Positions 1 through 6,774 of a stretch of DNA of 12,403 nucleotides are shown piece after piece. The stretch spans positions 1 to 12,403 of the forward strand of contig QKII01000273.1 in NCBI GenBank assembly GCA_003249625.1, in the 5' to 3' direction. The stretch comes from Propionivibrio sp. (GTDB lineage Bacteria; Pseudomonadota; Gammaproteobacteria; Burkholderiales; Rhodocyclaceae). Position 1 is the first letter of the stretch. The number at the start of each line of letters is the position of its first letter. The notes under the pieces were generated by a model that saw only the letters and a program-made list of their open reading frames with translations, was not told the origin of the DNA and ran no database searches. The translations under genes and the position numbers were made by a program.

Positions 1-680
1 CCCGGGCGCAAATCTCCGGTGGTGATCAGCGTCGCCGGCTTCAGATCATCAGGGAGCTTTCTGGCCTGGATTACTGCGAGGTCGTTGTCCGGATCGATAC
101 CGGTGATTATGGCCTCCGATTCGGTTCCGTCGGCGAACACGACGCGAACGTGACTGGTCCCGACGACCACGTGGAGGTTGGTCAGGATGCTGCCCTGTTC
201 GGTGATTACCACGCCGGTACCGACCGATTGCCGTTCGCTGGATTCTCTTTTCTCTTCCTGTTTCTTGTCGTCCGGAACCAACGGTGCGGGGAGATTGCCG
301 ACGCCTTCCGGATGGTCGAAGCCGTCGACGCGAACGATCGACGGACGGATCGCTTCGTAGGCTTTTGCCGCTTTCGAAGGCAGGGGGGTTTTCTCCAGGC
401 TGCTCCTTACGGCGCGGTCGATGTCGTCCTGGGTAACGATGAGCATAGGCGCGGAATACTGCCGATCCAGTACCACGCTTCCAGCTGCTACGAGTATCGC
501 CAGGAAAAGCAGGCATGCGACCGGATGCGCGCGGACCAGCGTTGAAACCACCTTGAAAACGAGCGAAGTGGCCGGCGAAGCCTGTGCTCGGTCAGCTGAT
601 TCATCCCGCGGTTGGAGCAAAGCCGAGTCCTCGCCGGGTGGTTTGTCTGCCGGTTTGCTGTACAGCGTGTGTCGCTTCAT
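1..680 (-). CDS. Membrane-anchored HtrA/DegP-like serine protease, N-terminal part (runs off window edge)
   Basis: This is a trypsin-like S1C-family peptidase, expected to cleave misfolded or regulatory proteins in the periplasm. Reading the minus strand from ATG at 680 gives 226 codons with no stop. Residues 1-50 are a charged cytoplasmic tail and residues about 54-71 form one hydrophobic segment (HPVACLLFLAILVAAG), which predicts an inner-membrane anchor rather than a cleaved signal. A linker with a Lys/Glu-rich stretch (about 137-150) precedes the protease fold, which begins at SVGTGVVI (152-159). TNLHVV carries the presumed catalytic His170 and DNDLAVI the catalytic Asp200. Their 30-residue spacing is the same as in DegP. 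The catalytic Ser and any PDZ domain lie outside the window. The start is supported by GAGGTG about 4 bases upstream. A competing long frame on the same strand (49-516) is Arg-rich and is a shadow. The exact subfamily is uncertain. Confidence 0.85.
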   Translation of the reverse strand, partial: MKRHTLYSKPADKPPGEDSALLQPRDESADRAQASPATSLVFKVVSTLVRAHPVACLLFLAILVAAGSVVLDRQYSAPMLIVTQDDIDRAVRSSLEKTPLPSKAAKAYEAIRPSIVRVDGFDHPEGVGNLPAPLVPDDKKQEEKRESSERQSVGTGVVITEQGSILTNLHVVVGTSHVRVVFADGTESEAIITGIDPDNDLAVIQARKLPDDLKPATLITTGDLRP

Positions 681-795
681 GCGCACCTCGCTTATGGAAT
701 CGGCTTCACGAAAAGCAATGCGGTCGGAAATGAGTACATTGCCGGCAACATAGTGCTGCTTTGATCACCGGATCAGGGTTCGAGTTTCATCACTG

Positions 796-826
796 CAAAG
801 AAAAAGGCCCGCATCGCAGCGGGCCC
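796..826 (-). terminator. Rho-independent terminator of the PEP-CTERM gene
   Basis: On the minus strand a perfect 7-bp G+C stem (GGCCCGC at 806-812 pairing with GCGGGCC at 819-825, 6-base loop) is followed directly by TTTTTCTTT (805 down to 797). It lies about 26 bases past the PEP-CTERM stop codon and before the protease gene, so it should separate the two minus-strand units. Confidence 0.85.
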
Positions 827-851
827 AGATCCATTAGATAAAAGTTGTGTG

Positions 852-1652
852 TCAGTTTTGCCGACGTTTCCATGCAAACAGACCGGTCAGTCCCAGTCCC
901 AGCAGTGCGAGTATTCCCGGTTCTGGAACTTGCAACGGTTGGGTTGAGATCGTGAAACCGAATTCCAATGTCGTCGATTGACCTTCTGGCGTTGTAAACC
1001 CGATGCAGCCACTTGCCACCCCGGCAGCGGCGCAAGCGGAATTCTCTAGAACGGAGAGAACTCCACCCGTCGTGGGGAAGATGTTGACATAGTAAGTGCT
1101 CAATCCCGTTCCGTCGTCATAGTCAAACGAGCTATTCAACAGGCCGCTCGTCAGCACGAAGATGTCGTTACATGGAGTCGGGCTACCGCTGACGGGGCAC
1201 GGGTTGCTGTTCGGCGTTTCGGTAAAAGCGATTTCAAACAGGAAGTTGAACGGCGACAACGCAGGATTGTCCGGGTTTACCGGATCAAGGGTAACAGTAT
1301 TGTTTAACGTCGCTGCGGTCAGCGTTGTTCCCGTGATGGGGTTGTTGTTGTGAGTTAGGGATGTGCTCAAGCCCAGATAGGGTAGGGAGGCTGGTGGAGT
1401 ATTGCCGAAATATGTGTCTACCGAACCAGTTGCCGGCGACCCGCCAACTACGAGCGAACTTTGCCCCTGGCCAGTCGACGTTCCCCAAGACAGTGTTCCG
1501 GTTGACACAGCTCCGGAGGCACCGTTGCTGTATTCAGCGAAGGTGAACAAGCTGGTTACGGAATAGTCCCAAGTCGAAACAGCCGCGCCTGCAGTCGTAG
1601 AAGCTAGGAAAAGCGTAGCCGCCACACCAAAGAATTTTGCCCCGATTTTCAT
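852..1652 (-). CDS. PEP-CTERM sorting domain-containing secreted protein
   Basis: This is an exported protein of unknown specific function, 266 aa, expected to be processed by an exosortase (EpsH-type) and displayed in or released to the exopolysaccharide matrix. The N-terminus is a signal peptide (MKIGAKFFGVAATLFLAS, probable cleavage after the AGA near residue 24). The C-terminus at 242-266 is a textbook tripartite PEP-CTERM: the VPEP motif, a hydrophobic stretch (GILALLGLGLTGLFAW) and the basic tail KRRQN. The middle is rich in Ser, Thr, Gly and Asn, as expected for an extracellular beta-rich protein. It contains two Cys pairs, each with 8 residues between the cysteines, which may form disulfides after export. 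ATG at 1652 is preceded by AGGA about 5 bases upstream. The gene has its own sigma-54-type promoter and terminator. No exosortase gene lies in this window. Confidence 0.93.
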   Translation of the reverse strand: MKIGAKFFGVAATLFLASTTAGAAVSTWDYSVTSLFTFAEYSNGASGAVSTGTLSWGTSTGQGQSSLVVGGSPATGSVDTYFGNTPPASLPYLGLSTSLTHNNNPITGTTLTAATLNNTVTLDPVNPDNPALSPFNFLFEIAFTETPNSNPCPVSGSPTPCNDIFVLTSGLLNSSFDYDDGTGLSTYYVNIFPTTGGVLSVLENSACAAAGVASGCIGFTTPEGQSTTLEFGFTISTQPLQVPEPGILALLGLGLTGLFAWKRRQN

Positions 1653-1687
1653 GACGATCCTATTGTAAGTGAACTTGCGAGGACAAA

Positions 1688-1703
1688 AGCATACGCCGTG
1701 CCA
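1688..1703 (-). promoter_or_regulatory. Sigma-54 (RpoN) promoter of the PEP-CTERM gene
   Basis: The minus strand reads TGGCACGGCGTATGCT. It has the complete TGGCACG -24 element and the invariant GG and GC dinucleotides exactly 10 bases apart; the -12 box is ATGCT rather than TTGCT. It predicts a transcript start near 1677 and a leader of about 25 bases containing the ribosome binding site, in the right place and direction. Control of PEP-CTERM genes by RpoN with the PrsK/PrsR two-component system is established in related floc-forming bacteria. Applying it here is inference. Confidence 0.7.
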
Positions 1704-1710
1704 GTCAATA

Positions 1711-1723
1711 TAAATAATTGATG
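1711..1723 (-). promoter_or_regulatory. IHF-like binding site upstream of the sigma-54 promoter
   Basis: The minus strand reads CATCAATTATTTA, which matches 12 of 13 positions of the IHF consensus WATCAANNNNTTR (first base C instead of A/T). It sits in an AT-rich patch about 35-46 bases before the predicted start. DNA bending there would help a distant enhancer-binding protein reach sigma-54 polymerase. The consensus is short and degenerate, so the support is its position. Confidence 0.4.
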
Positions 1724-1787
1724 AGCATAGGAATTGTTCAATATTGCGTCAGATCAATGCTGGCGTTTGTAAAGAAAGTTGACAGAT

Positions 1788-2585
1788 TCAGTGGGTTCGT
1801 TGCTGCGGGTCTTGCATGAAATACCTTTTGAGCAGCGTGTAAAGCGCAGGGTAGTGATTTGTCAGAAGATTCGGCGCTTCAAAAAAAATTTCGCTTGCTA
1901 CTGCGAAGAACTCGGCAGGATTCTCCGCAGCGTAGGGATCGAGAGGGAGTGAATCGGCAATGCCGTCGGCAAGCGTCGCCGGTGCGGTGTCGAGGACGTA
2001 GACCTTGGTACGAAAATCCTCGTAAGCGGCCAGGAGCGTACTTTCCCATTCCGAACGGGATAGCTCGGGTGGCAACGACGGAATGCCATCGGCTTCCCCG
2101 TTGCGCATGTCCAGTTTGTGGGCGAATTCGTGGATCACGACGTTGTACCCCCCTCCGGCCATCTGCACGTCATGCCAGGAAATGATCAGAGGACCACCTT
2201 CCCAGGCTTCCCCGGAGGCGATGTCATCGTACTCGTGAACGACGCCGAATTCGTCCTCGACCGTGCGCGGAATGACGAATTCGTCCGGATAAACCACGAT
2301 CCCGATCCAATCGCGATAGTAATCAAGGCCCAGGTTGAGGATCGGCAGGCAGCCTTGCGCCGCGATTGATACACACATGGCGTCAGTTAGTTTCAGTCCG
2401 CCAACGGCGGTGAATTCCTTTTCGGCCAGGAATGCTTCGGAGAGTGCCCGCAGTCGGACGCATTCCTCGTCCGACAAACGGGAGAGAAAAGGCAATTGGT
2501 CGAGCGTCTCCCGCCAGAGTTCGTCGGGAATCGAAGGGGTTTTTGCACGCCCGCGCCACCAGGCGATCAACCTGCCTATAACCAT
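1788..2585 (-). CDS. mtfA: MtfA-type zinc-dependent peptidase (M90 family)
   Basis: This is a cytosolic metallopeptidase of the MtfA/YeeI family, 265 aa, the normal family length. In E. coli MtfA binds and titrates Mlc, the repressor of the glucose PTS gene ptsG, and has aminopeptidase activity. The zinc signature HEFAHKLD is at residues 152-159 (His152, Glu153, His156), and the family ENPAEFFA motif that supplies a further Glu ligand is at 221-228. The conserved N-terminal half includes the segment around VVYPDEFVIP (97-106). No signal peptide is visible. The ATG at 2585 follows the stop of the EamA gene by only 5 bases and has no clear Shine-Dalgarno, so translational coupling is likely. 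No PTS gene or Mlc lies nearby, so the physiological partner here may differ from that in E. coli. Confidence 0.9.
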   Translation of the reverse strand: MVIGRLIAWWRGRAKTPSIPDELWRETLDQLPFLSRLSDEECVRLRALSEAFLAEKEFTAVGGLKLTDAMCVSIAAQGCLPILNLGLDYYRDWIGIVVYPDEFVIPRTVEDEFGVVHEYDDIASGEAWEGGPLIISWHDVQMAGGGYNVVIHEFAHKLDMRNGEADGIPSLPPELSRSEWESTLLAAYEDFRTKVYVLDTAPATLADGIADSLPLDPYAAENPAEFFAVASEIFFEAPNLLTNHYPALYTLLKRYFMQDPQQRTH

Positions 2586-2590
2586 GCTGT

Positions 2591-3484
2591 TCAGCCGGGC
2601 CGTTTGGCCGTTGTCAGGTAGATGCCAAGGAAAATCAGCCCGATGCCGACAAAGTGAAACGGCTGTGGCTCTTCTCCGAGGAATAGTGCGGAGAGCAGCG
2701 TGCCGAAGACAGGCATCAGGTGGATGAAGAGGCTGGCCTTGCTGGCACCGACTTCACCGACGGCCCGGTTGTAGAAGATGTAGCCTACGAAGCTGGGAAG
2801 GGTGCCGGTGTAAATGATCGCCGAGAGGGATGCGCCGGACAGTTGGATCGTCCGCCCCTGTGCGACTTCCCACGCGTAGGCCGGTGCCAGGGCAAGCAAG
2901 CCAACGGCGGTGAACGCCGCCAGCATCAGCATCGGGTGGACGCCGGCGGGACGCCATTGCAGCCCCGTGGTGTAGAGTGCCCAGACAGCGACGGCGGCAA
3001 GCATCCACAGGTCGCCGAGGTTGAAGGTGAGGGCGGCCAGGGTCGCGACTTCCCCACGTGCGACGATGGTCGTTACACCGATCAGCGAAATGGCGACGCC
3101 GAGCCATTCGATGCCGCGCAACCGCTTGTGCAGAAACATCCACGACAGCGCAATGGTGGCGACCGGAATGAATGAATTGAGCAGCGAGGCGTTGGTCGCT
3201 CCGGTGAATTGCAGTGCGATGTAGGCTAGCGTGTTATAGCCGCCGACACCGAGCAGGCCGAGAATCACCACAGCGAGCCAGTGTTTCCGGAGGATTGGCC
3301 ATTGCGCGCGCAGGTGCGGCAGGGCCAAAGGAAGGGTGAGCAGGAAGGCGATGGTCCAGCGCCAGAACGCCAGCGAGAACGGAGGCACCTCGCCGCGCAC
3401 GGCACGCCCGACAACCATGTTGCCCGACCAGAAGAGCGTTGTAAGAATCAGTAGCAGGTAGGGATGACGAAAACGCGAGAGCAT
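2591..3484 (-). CDS. EamA/DMT-superfamily transporter
   Basis: This is an inner-membrane permease of the drug/metabolite transporter superfamily, 297 aa, with about ten hydrophobic segments arranged as two EamA repeats (roughly residues 5-140 and 150-292). The first helix carries the typical FWSGNMVVGR start of the fold (19-28), and the second repeat ends with LIFLGIYL. Members export amino acids, metabolites or drugs, and the substrate cannot be read from the sequence. The ATG at 3484 begins a typical short polar N-terminus (MLSRFRHPY) before helix 1, although no strong ribosome binding site is visible. It is the promoter-proximal member of a probable two-gene unit with mtfA and is transcribed divergently from relA. 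Confidence 0.9.
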   Translation of the reverse strand: MLSRFRHPYLLLILTTLFWSGNMVVGRAVRGEVPPFSLAFWRWTIAFLLTLPLALPHLRAQWPILRKHWLAVVILGLLGVGGYNTLAYIALQFTGATNASLLNSFIPVATIALSWMFLHKRLRGIEWLGVAISLIGVTTIVARGEVATLAALTFNLGDLWMLAAVAVWALYTTGLQWRPAGVHPMLMLAAFTAVGLLALAPAYAWEVAQGRTIQLSGASLSAIIYTGTLPSFVGYIFYNRAVGEVGASKASLFIHLMPVFGTLLSALFLGEEPQPFHFVGIGLIFLGIYLTTAKRPG

Positions 3485-3585
3485 GCTGGGTGGCTTGGGA
3501 AAAAGGGGTAATTATGCGCGAGTGGCGAAGGTTAGGTTTGCTGTAGGGCTTTTTTTCTCTCCAGATGACTCAGCCTCCCGAGGTT

Positions 3586-3591
3586 TATAAT
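3586..3591 (+). promoter_or_regulatory. Perfect -10 hexamer of a probable relA promoter
   Basis: TATAAT lies 6 bases before the ATG at 3598, which would place the transcript start at or next to that ATG. I see no good -35 hexamer at 16-18 bases spacing and no extended -10, so activity may need an activator. The hexamer lies inside the 11 extra codons implied by an upstream ATG at 3565, which argues that those codons are promoter rather than protein. Confidence 0.45.
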
Positions 3592-3597
3592 CGCGCC

Positions 3598-5826
3598 ATG
3601 GTTTCCGTCGTTCATTCCGTCGCCGCGCAGAGCGGCATCGAGCACACCCTGCAGACGTTGTGTGCAGGCCTTTCCGTGGACGAGTCCGTGCGTATCGCTC
3701 GGGCCGTCGAGTACGCCCAGTCGGTTTATGGCGATCGTACTCTGGGCAGCGGCGAGGGCATCTGGCACCACGCACAAGGCATGGCCCTGATCCTGGTGGG
3801 ACTACGCCTCGATGTCGATTGTCGACTGGCAGCGCTGCTGTTTGCCGTGCCGACCTACGATGAGCACGGTTTGGAGCGCATAGCAAAGGATTTTGGCCGC
3901 GCCGCCGCGGAGTTGGTCAACGGGATTTCGCGTCTGAACAAGATGCGGCCGATCACCCGCGGGTTCGTCGCGCATTCCGCGGAGAACGCTGAGCACAACC
4001 TGACTGAAATGAAGGCGCAGATCGAGATCCTGCGCAAGATGTTCCTGGCTGTGGTCGAGGACATCCGGGTTGTCCTCCTGCGTCTGGCGTCCCGGACCCA
4101 GACCCTGCGCCATTACGTTGATGAGCCGGATGAGCTGCGCATCCAGGTGGCGCGCGAAACCCTGGAACTGTACTCGCCGCTGGCCAACCGTCTTGGCGTC
4201 TGGGAGTTGAAGTGGGAGTTGGAAGACTTGTCTTTCCGCTTCCTGCATCCTGACATTTACAAGAAAATCGCCAAACAGCTCGATGAAAAGCGCGCTGAAC
4301 GAGAACAGTTCATCGCCAACGCCGTCGCGCGTCTGAAGGGCGAACTGGAGACCGTAGGAATCAAAAACGCCGAGGTCTACGGGCGTCCGAAGCACATCTA
4401 CAGCATCTGGAACAAGATGCGCAAGAAGGGAGTCGAGTTTTCCGAGGTTTACGACGTCCGCGCCTTGCGCGTTATCGTCGATGAGATCAAGGACTGCTAC
4501 ACGGCGCTCGGTATCGTGCATAACATGTGGTCGCCGATCCCCAAGGAATTCGACGACTACATCTCCAATCCCAAGGGAAATAACTACCGATCGCTGCATA
4601 CGGCGGTCAGTTGCCCGGACGGTCGTTCGCTGGAAGTACAGATCCGCACGCGCGAGATGCACAAGCACGCCGAACTCGGCGTGGCCGCACACTGGCGTTA
4701 CAAGGAAGGTGGCAAGGGCGCAGCAGACAGTTCCTACGAAGAAAAAATCGCCTGGCTGCGCCAGTTCATGATCTGGAAGGACGAAGTTTCCGATTCCTCC
4801 GACTGGGTCAAGAATTACAAGGAAGCCGCGCTCGACGAGACGATCTACGTGATGACGCCTCAAGGGCGCGTGGTCGACCTGCCGCGCGGCGCCACGGCGG
4901 TCGATTTTGCCTACCGCGTGCATACCGATCTTGGACATCGTTGCCGCGGTGCCAAGGTCGACGGGGCGTTGGTGACGCTGAATACGCCGCTGGAGACCGG
5001 GCAGCGGGTCGAAATCATTGCCGCAAAACAAGGCGGCCCGTCGCGCGACTGGCTCAATGCGTCGCTCGGTTACCTGTTCACTCACCGCTCCCGAGCCAAG
5101 GTGCGCCAGTGGTTCTCCAGCATGGCGCTGGAACAGTCGGTAGCCGACGGCCGCGCGATCGTGACCCGCGAGTTGCAGCGCATGGGCGAGTCGGGCTTCA
5201 AGCTTGACGAACTGGCGTCACGGCTTGGCTTCGCCAAGAGCGACGACATGTTCATCGCAGTGGCACGGGCAGAGCTGAACATGCGTCAGCTGCAGATGGC
5301 CGTGCGCGGGACGGACACGCAGGCAGAGGAAGATAAACTCGTCGCCGAACCGCCAGTACGCAAGCGCAAATCGAGTGATGACAGCGAAAAGGGCATCCTC
5401 ATCGTCGGGGTCGACAAGTTGCTGACACAGCTTGCGGGATGCTGCAAGCCGGCGCCGCCCGATCCGATCGTCGGCTTCGTCACGCGCGGCAAGGGCGTCT
5501 CGATTCACCGTGCCGACTGCCCCAATTTCGCCAACATGGAGGCGATGCAGCCTGAGCGGGTAATCGAAACCGCCTGGGGAACCGAGACAGAAGGTGTTTT
5601 TGCCGTTGATATCGTGGTCGATGCGGTCGATCGGCAAGGGTTGCTGCGAGATGTCTCGGAAGTTCTGACGCGCGAGAAGATCAACGTTACTGCAGTCAGC
5701 ACGCAATCGAAGCAGGGGACGGCAAATATGCGTTTCACCGGCGAGGTGAAAAACCTCGCTCAGCTAAAGAAAACCCTCGCCGCCTTGCATGAAGTGCAAG
5801 GCGTCGTCGGCGCCCGACGCGCCTGA
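3598..5826 (+). CDS. relA: RelA, GTP/GDP pyrophosphokinase ((p)ppGpp synthetase)
   Basis: Transfers pyrophosphate from ATP to GTP or GDP, making (p)ppGpp when ribosomes stall on uncharged tRNA. The 742-aa product has the full RelA layout: a degenerate HD domain (about 20-150) in which the hydrolase His-Asp is lost (LLFAVPTYDE near residue 80), a synthetase domain starting around GRPKHIYSIW (262), TGS (about 413-475), a zinc-finger region with Cys615, Cys616, His637 and Cys641 spaced as in E. coli RelA, and a C-terminal ACT domain. The EFDD motif at 317-320 marks the monofunctional RelA class, where bifunctional Rel/SpoT has RxKD, so a separate SpoT is expected elsewhere. I chose ATG 3598 (MVSVVHS) because it aligns with E. 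coli RelA (MVAV) and gives the family length (E. coli has 744 aa). An in-frame ATG at 3565 would add 11 codons that overlap a TATAAT box and has no ribosome binding site. Monocistronic by layout. Confidence 0.95.
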   Translation: MVSVVHSVAAQSGIEHTLQTLCAGLSVDESVRIARAVEYAQSVYGDRTLGSGEGIWHHAQGMALILVGLRLDVDCRLAALLFAVPTYDEHGLERIAKDFGRAAAELVNGISRLNKMRPITRGFVAHSAENAEHNLTEMKAQIEILRKMFLAVVEDIRVVLLRLASRTQTLRHYVDEPDELRIQVARETLELYSPLANRLGVWELKWELEDLSFRFLHPDIYKKIAKQLDEKRAEREQFIANAVARLKGELETVGIKNAEVYGRPKHIYSIWNKMRKKGVEFSEVYDVRALRVIVDEIKDCYTALGIVHNMWSPIPKEFDDYISNPKGNNYRSLHTAVSCPDGRSLEVQIRTREMHKHAELGVAAHWRYKEGGKGAADSSYEEKIAWLRQFMIWKDEVSDSSDWVKNYKEAALDETIYVMTPQGRVVDLPRGATAVDFAYRVHTDLGHRCRGAKVDGALVTLNTPLETGQRVEIIAAKQGGPSRDWLNASLGYLFTHRSRAKVRQWFSSMALEQSVADGRAIVTRELQRMGESGFKLDELASRLGFAKSDDMFIAVARAELNMRQLQMAVRGTDTQAEEDKLVAEPPVRKRKSSDDSEKGILIVGVDKLLTQLAGCCKPAPPDPIVGFVTRGKGVSIHRADCPNFANMEAMQPERVIETAWGTETEGVFAVDIVVDAVDRQGLLRDVSEVLTREKINVTAVSTQSKQGTANMRFTGEVKNLAQLKKTLAALHEVQGVVGARRA

Positions 5827-5876
5827 TTCCATTTCTAGATCACCGGATACTTTGTCGACATCGCCTTGCTGTGCCA

Positions 5877-5900
5877 CCGCACTTTCTGCGGCTCGTTTTT
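5877..5900 (+). terminator. Weak candidate terminator after relA
   Basis: A short hairpin, CCGCA and TGCGG with a 5-base loop (5877-5891), is followed after four bases by TTTTT (5896-5900). It lies 50 bases past the relA stop in the 117-base convergent gap before ppgK. The stem is short and the T-run is offset, so this is tentative. No T-run follows it on the minus strand. Confidence 0.35.
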
Positions 5901-5943
5901 GCGTCTCCGACGATAAATATACGGAATGACTGCTTCAGCCGTC

Positions 5944-6687
5944 CTAAAGTAGCTGTGATTCTGCAAACAGCGCCGCGCCGACGATGCCGGCCTGATTGAG
6001 GAAACTGGCGGCGACCACTGGCGTGCGGACAGTAAATTGCGGAGAGAACTTTTCGAGCTTCTTGCTGACGCCGCCGCCCAGCACGATGAGGTCGGGCCAG
6101 AGCAGGTTTTCCATCGTCACGAGGTAGTGGTCGAAACGCTTTCCCCATTCCTTCCATTTCAGTTTCTTGGTCACGCGTACTGCTTCCGAGGCGTAACGTT
6201 CCGCCTCGAATCCGTTGTCGAGCAGAATGTGCCCTAGTTCCGTATTGGGCATCAGATGGCCGTCGGCAAAGAGCGCCGTGCCAAGGCCGGTGCCAATGGT
6301 GATGATCAGTACGACGCCCCGCGTTTCGCGGCCGGCTCCAAATCGTATCTCGGCCATGCCAGCGACGTCCGCATCATTGGCGACATGGGCGGCGCAGCCC
6401 GTCTGTGTGGAAAAGAAGTCGGCGATCTGCAGGCCGATGAATGACTTATCGATGTTCGCCGCAGTACGGGCAACCCCGTGTTGGATGGCCGCCGGGAATC
6501 CAATGCCGATTGGACCTGCCCAGTCCATCTGCCGAACCAGATCACGCAGCGCTTTTCCTACCGCGTCCGGCGTAGCTGGGCGTGGTGTTTCAATACGCAC
6601 ACGTTCGCAGACAAGTTCTCCTGTCGTCGTTTCGACAACGCCCGCTTTTATTCCAGTACCGCCGACGTCAATGCCCAGAATTTGCAC
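5944..6687 (-). CDS. ppgK: Polyphosphate glucokinase (ROK family)
   Basis: Phosphorylates glucose to glucose 6-phosphate using inorganic polyphosphate, and in some homologues also ATP. The 247-aa product follows the actinobacterial PPGK pattern along its length: phosphate-binding [12 protein letters not shown] (5-16), the [11 protein letters not shown] segment typical of the polyphosphate-using branch (33-43), [13 protein letters not shown] (70-82), NDAD with the presumed catalytic base Asp105, the second phosphate loop [10 protein letters not shown] (130-139), glucose-binding ELGH (150-153) and [14 protein letters not shown] (197-210). The Cys-rich zinc motif of regulatory ROK proteins is absent, as expected for this branch. 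The start is GTG at 6687, decided by a strong AAGGAG 8 bases upstream. The gene is divergent from a flavin-reductase-like gene and convergent with relA. Strict polyphosphate dependence versus dual ATP use cannot be told from the sequence. Confidence 0.92.
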   Translation of the reverse strand: MQILGIDVGGTGIKAGVVETTTGELVCERVRIETPRPATPDAVGKALRDLVRQMDWAGPIGIGFPAAIQHGVARTAANIDKSFIGLQIADFFSTQTGCAAHVANDADVAGMAEIRFGAGRETRGVVLIITIGTGLGTALFADGHLMPNTELGHILLDNGFEAERYASEAVRVTKKLKWKEWGKRFDHYLVTMENLLWPDLIVLGGGVSKKLEKFSPQFTVRTPVVAASFLNQAGIVGAALFAESQLL

Positions 6688-6720
6688 AGTCTTTCTCCTT
6701 CACATCTTCAACAGGGCAAA

Positions 6721-6751
6721 TCCTATCCTGTATGCTTGACCATTGATAGGA
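6721..6751. repeat. Inverted repeat in the divergent ppgK / flavin-reductase promoter region
   Basis: TCCTATC (6721-6727) and GATAGGA (6745-6751) are perfect 7-base inverted arms separated by 17 bases, about 21 bp centre to centre from arm to arm (24 bases start to start). They sit in the 87-base gap between the two divergent starts, where an operator for both genes could lie. A chance occurrence is possible and the regulator is unknown. Confidence 0.35.
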
Positions 6752-6774
6752 AGACTCAGAGGTGCAAAAGAAAA

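Noticed and set aside
49..516. 155-codon Arg-rich frame on the minus strand
   Set aside because: Shadow of the S1C protease frame, which carries the signal anchor and catalytic His and Asp motifs.
3802..5085. 427-codon open frame on the minus strand opposite relA
   Set aside because: Antisense shadow of a certain relA gene; its product shows no recognisable domain and arises from G+C-rich codon bias.
5261..5276. Second sigma-54-like match TGGCACGGGCAGAGCT on the plus strand
   Set aside because: GG-N10-GC geometry is present, but it lies inside relA coding sequence with no gene start downstream, and the -12 box is GAGCT. It shows how often such matches arise by chance.
5801..5822. GCGTCG / CGACGC hairpin at the end of relA
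   Set aside because: It lies within the coding sequence and has no T-run after it; G+C-rich codons for ARRA-type residues explain it.
763..5848. 11-base repeat GATCACCGGAT at 763-773 and 5838-5848
   Set aside because: Both copies are intergenic, but two short copies in 12 kb, with no common flanking structure, are not enough to call a repeat family. The first copy lies in the imperfect palindrome at 762-775.
6478..6774. Upstream extension of the flavin-reductase frame by 99 codons
   Set aside because: The extension reads antisense through ppgK and has no domain similarity; ATG 6775 with GAGGTG gives the normal family length.
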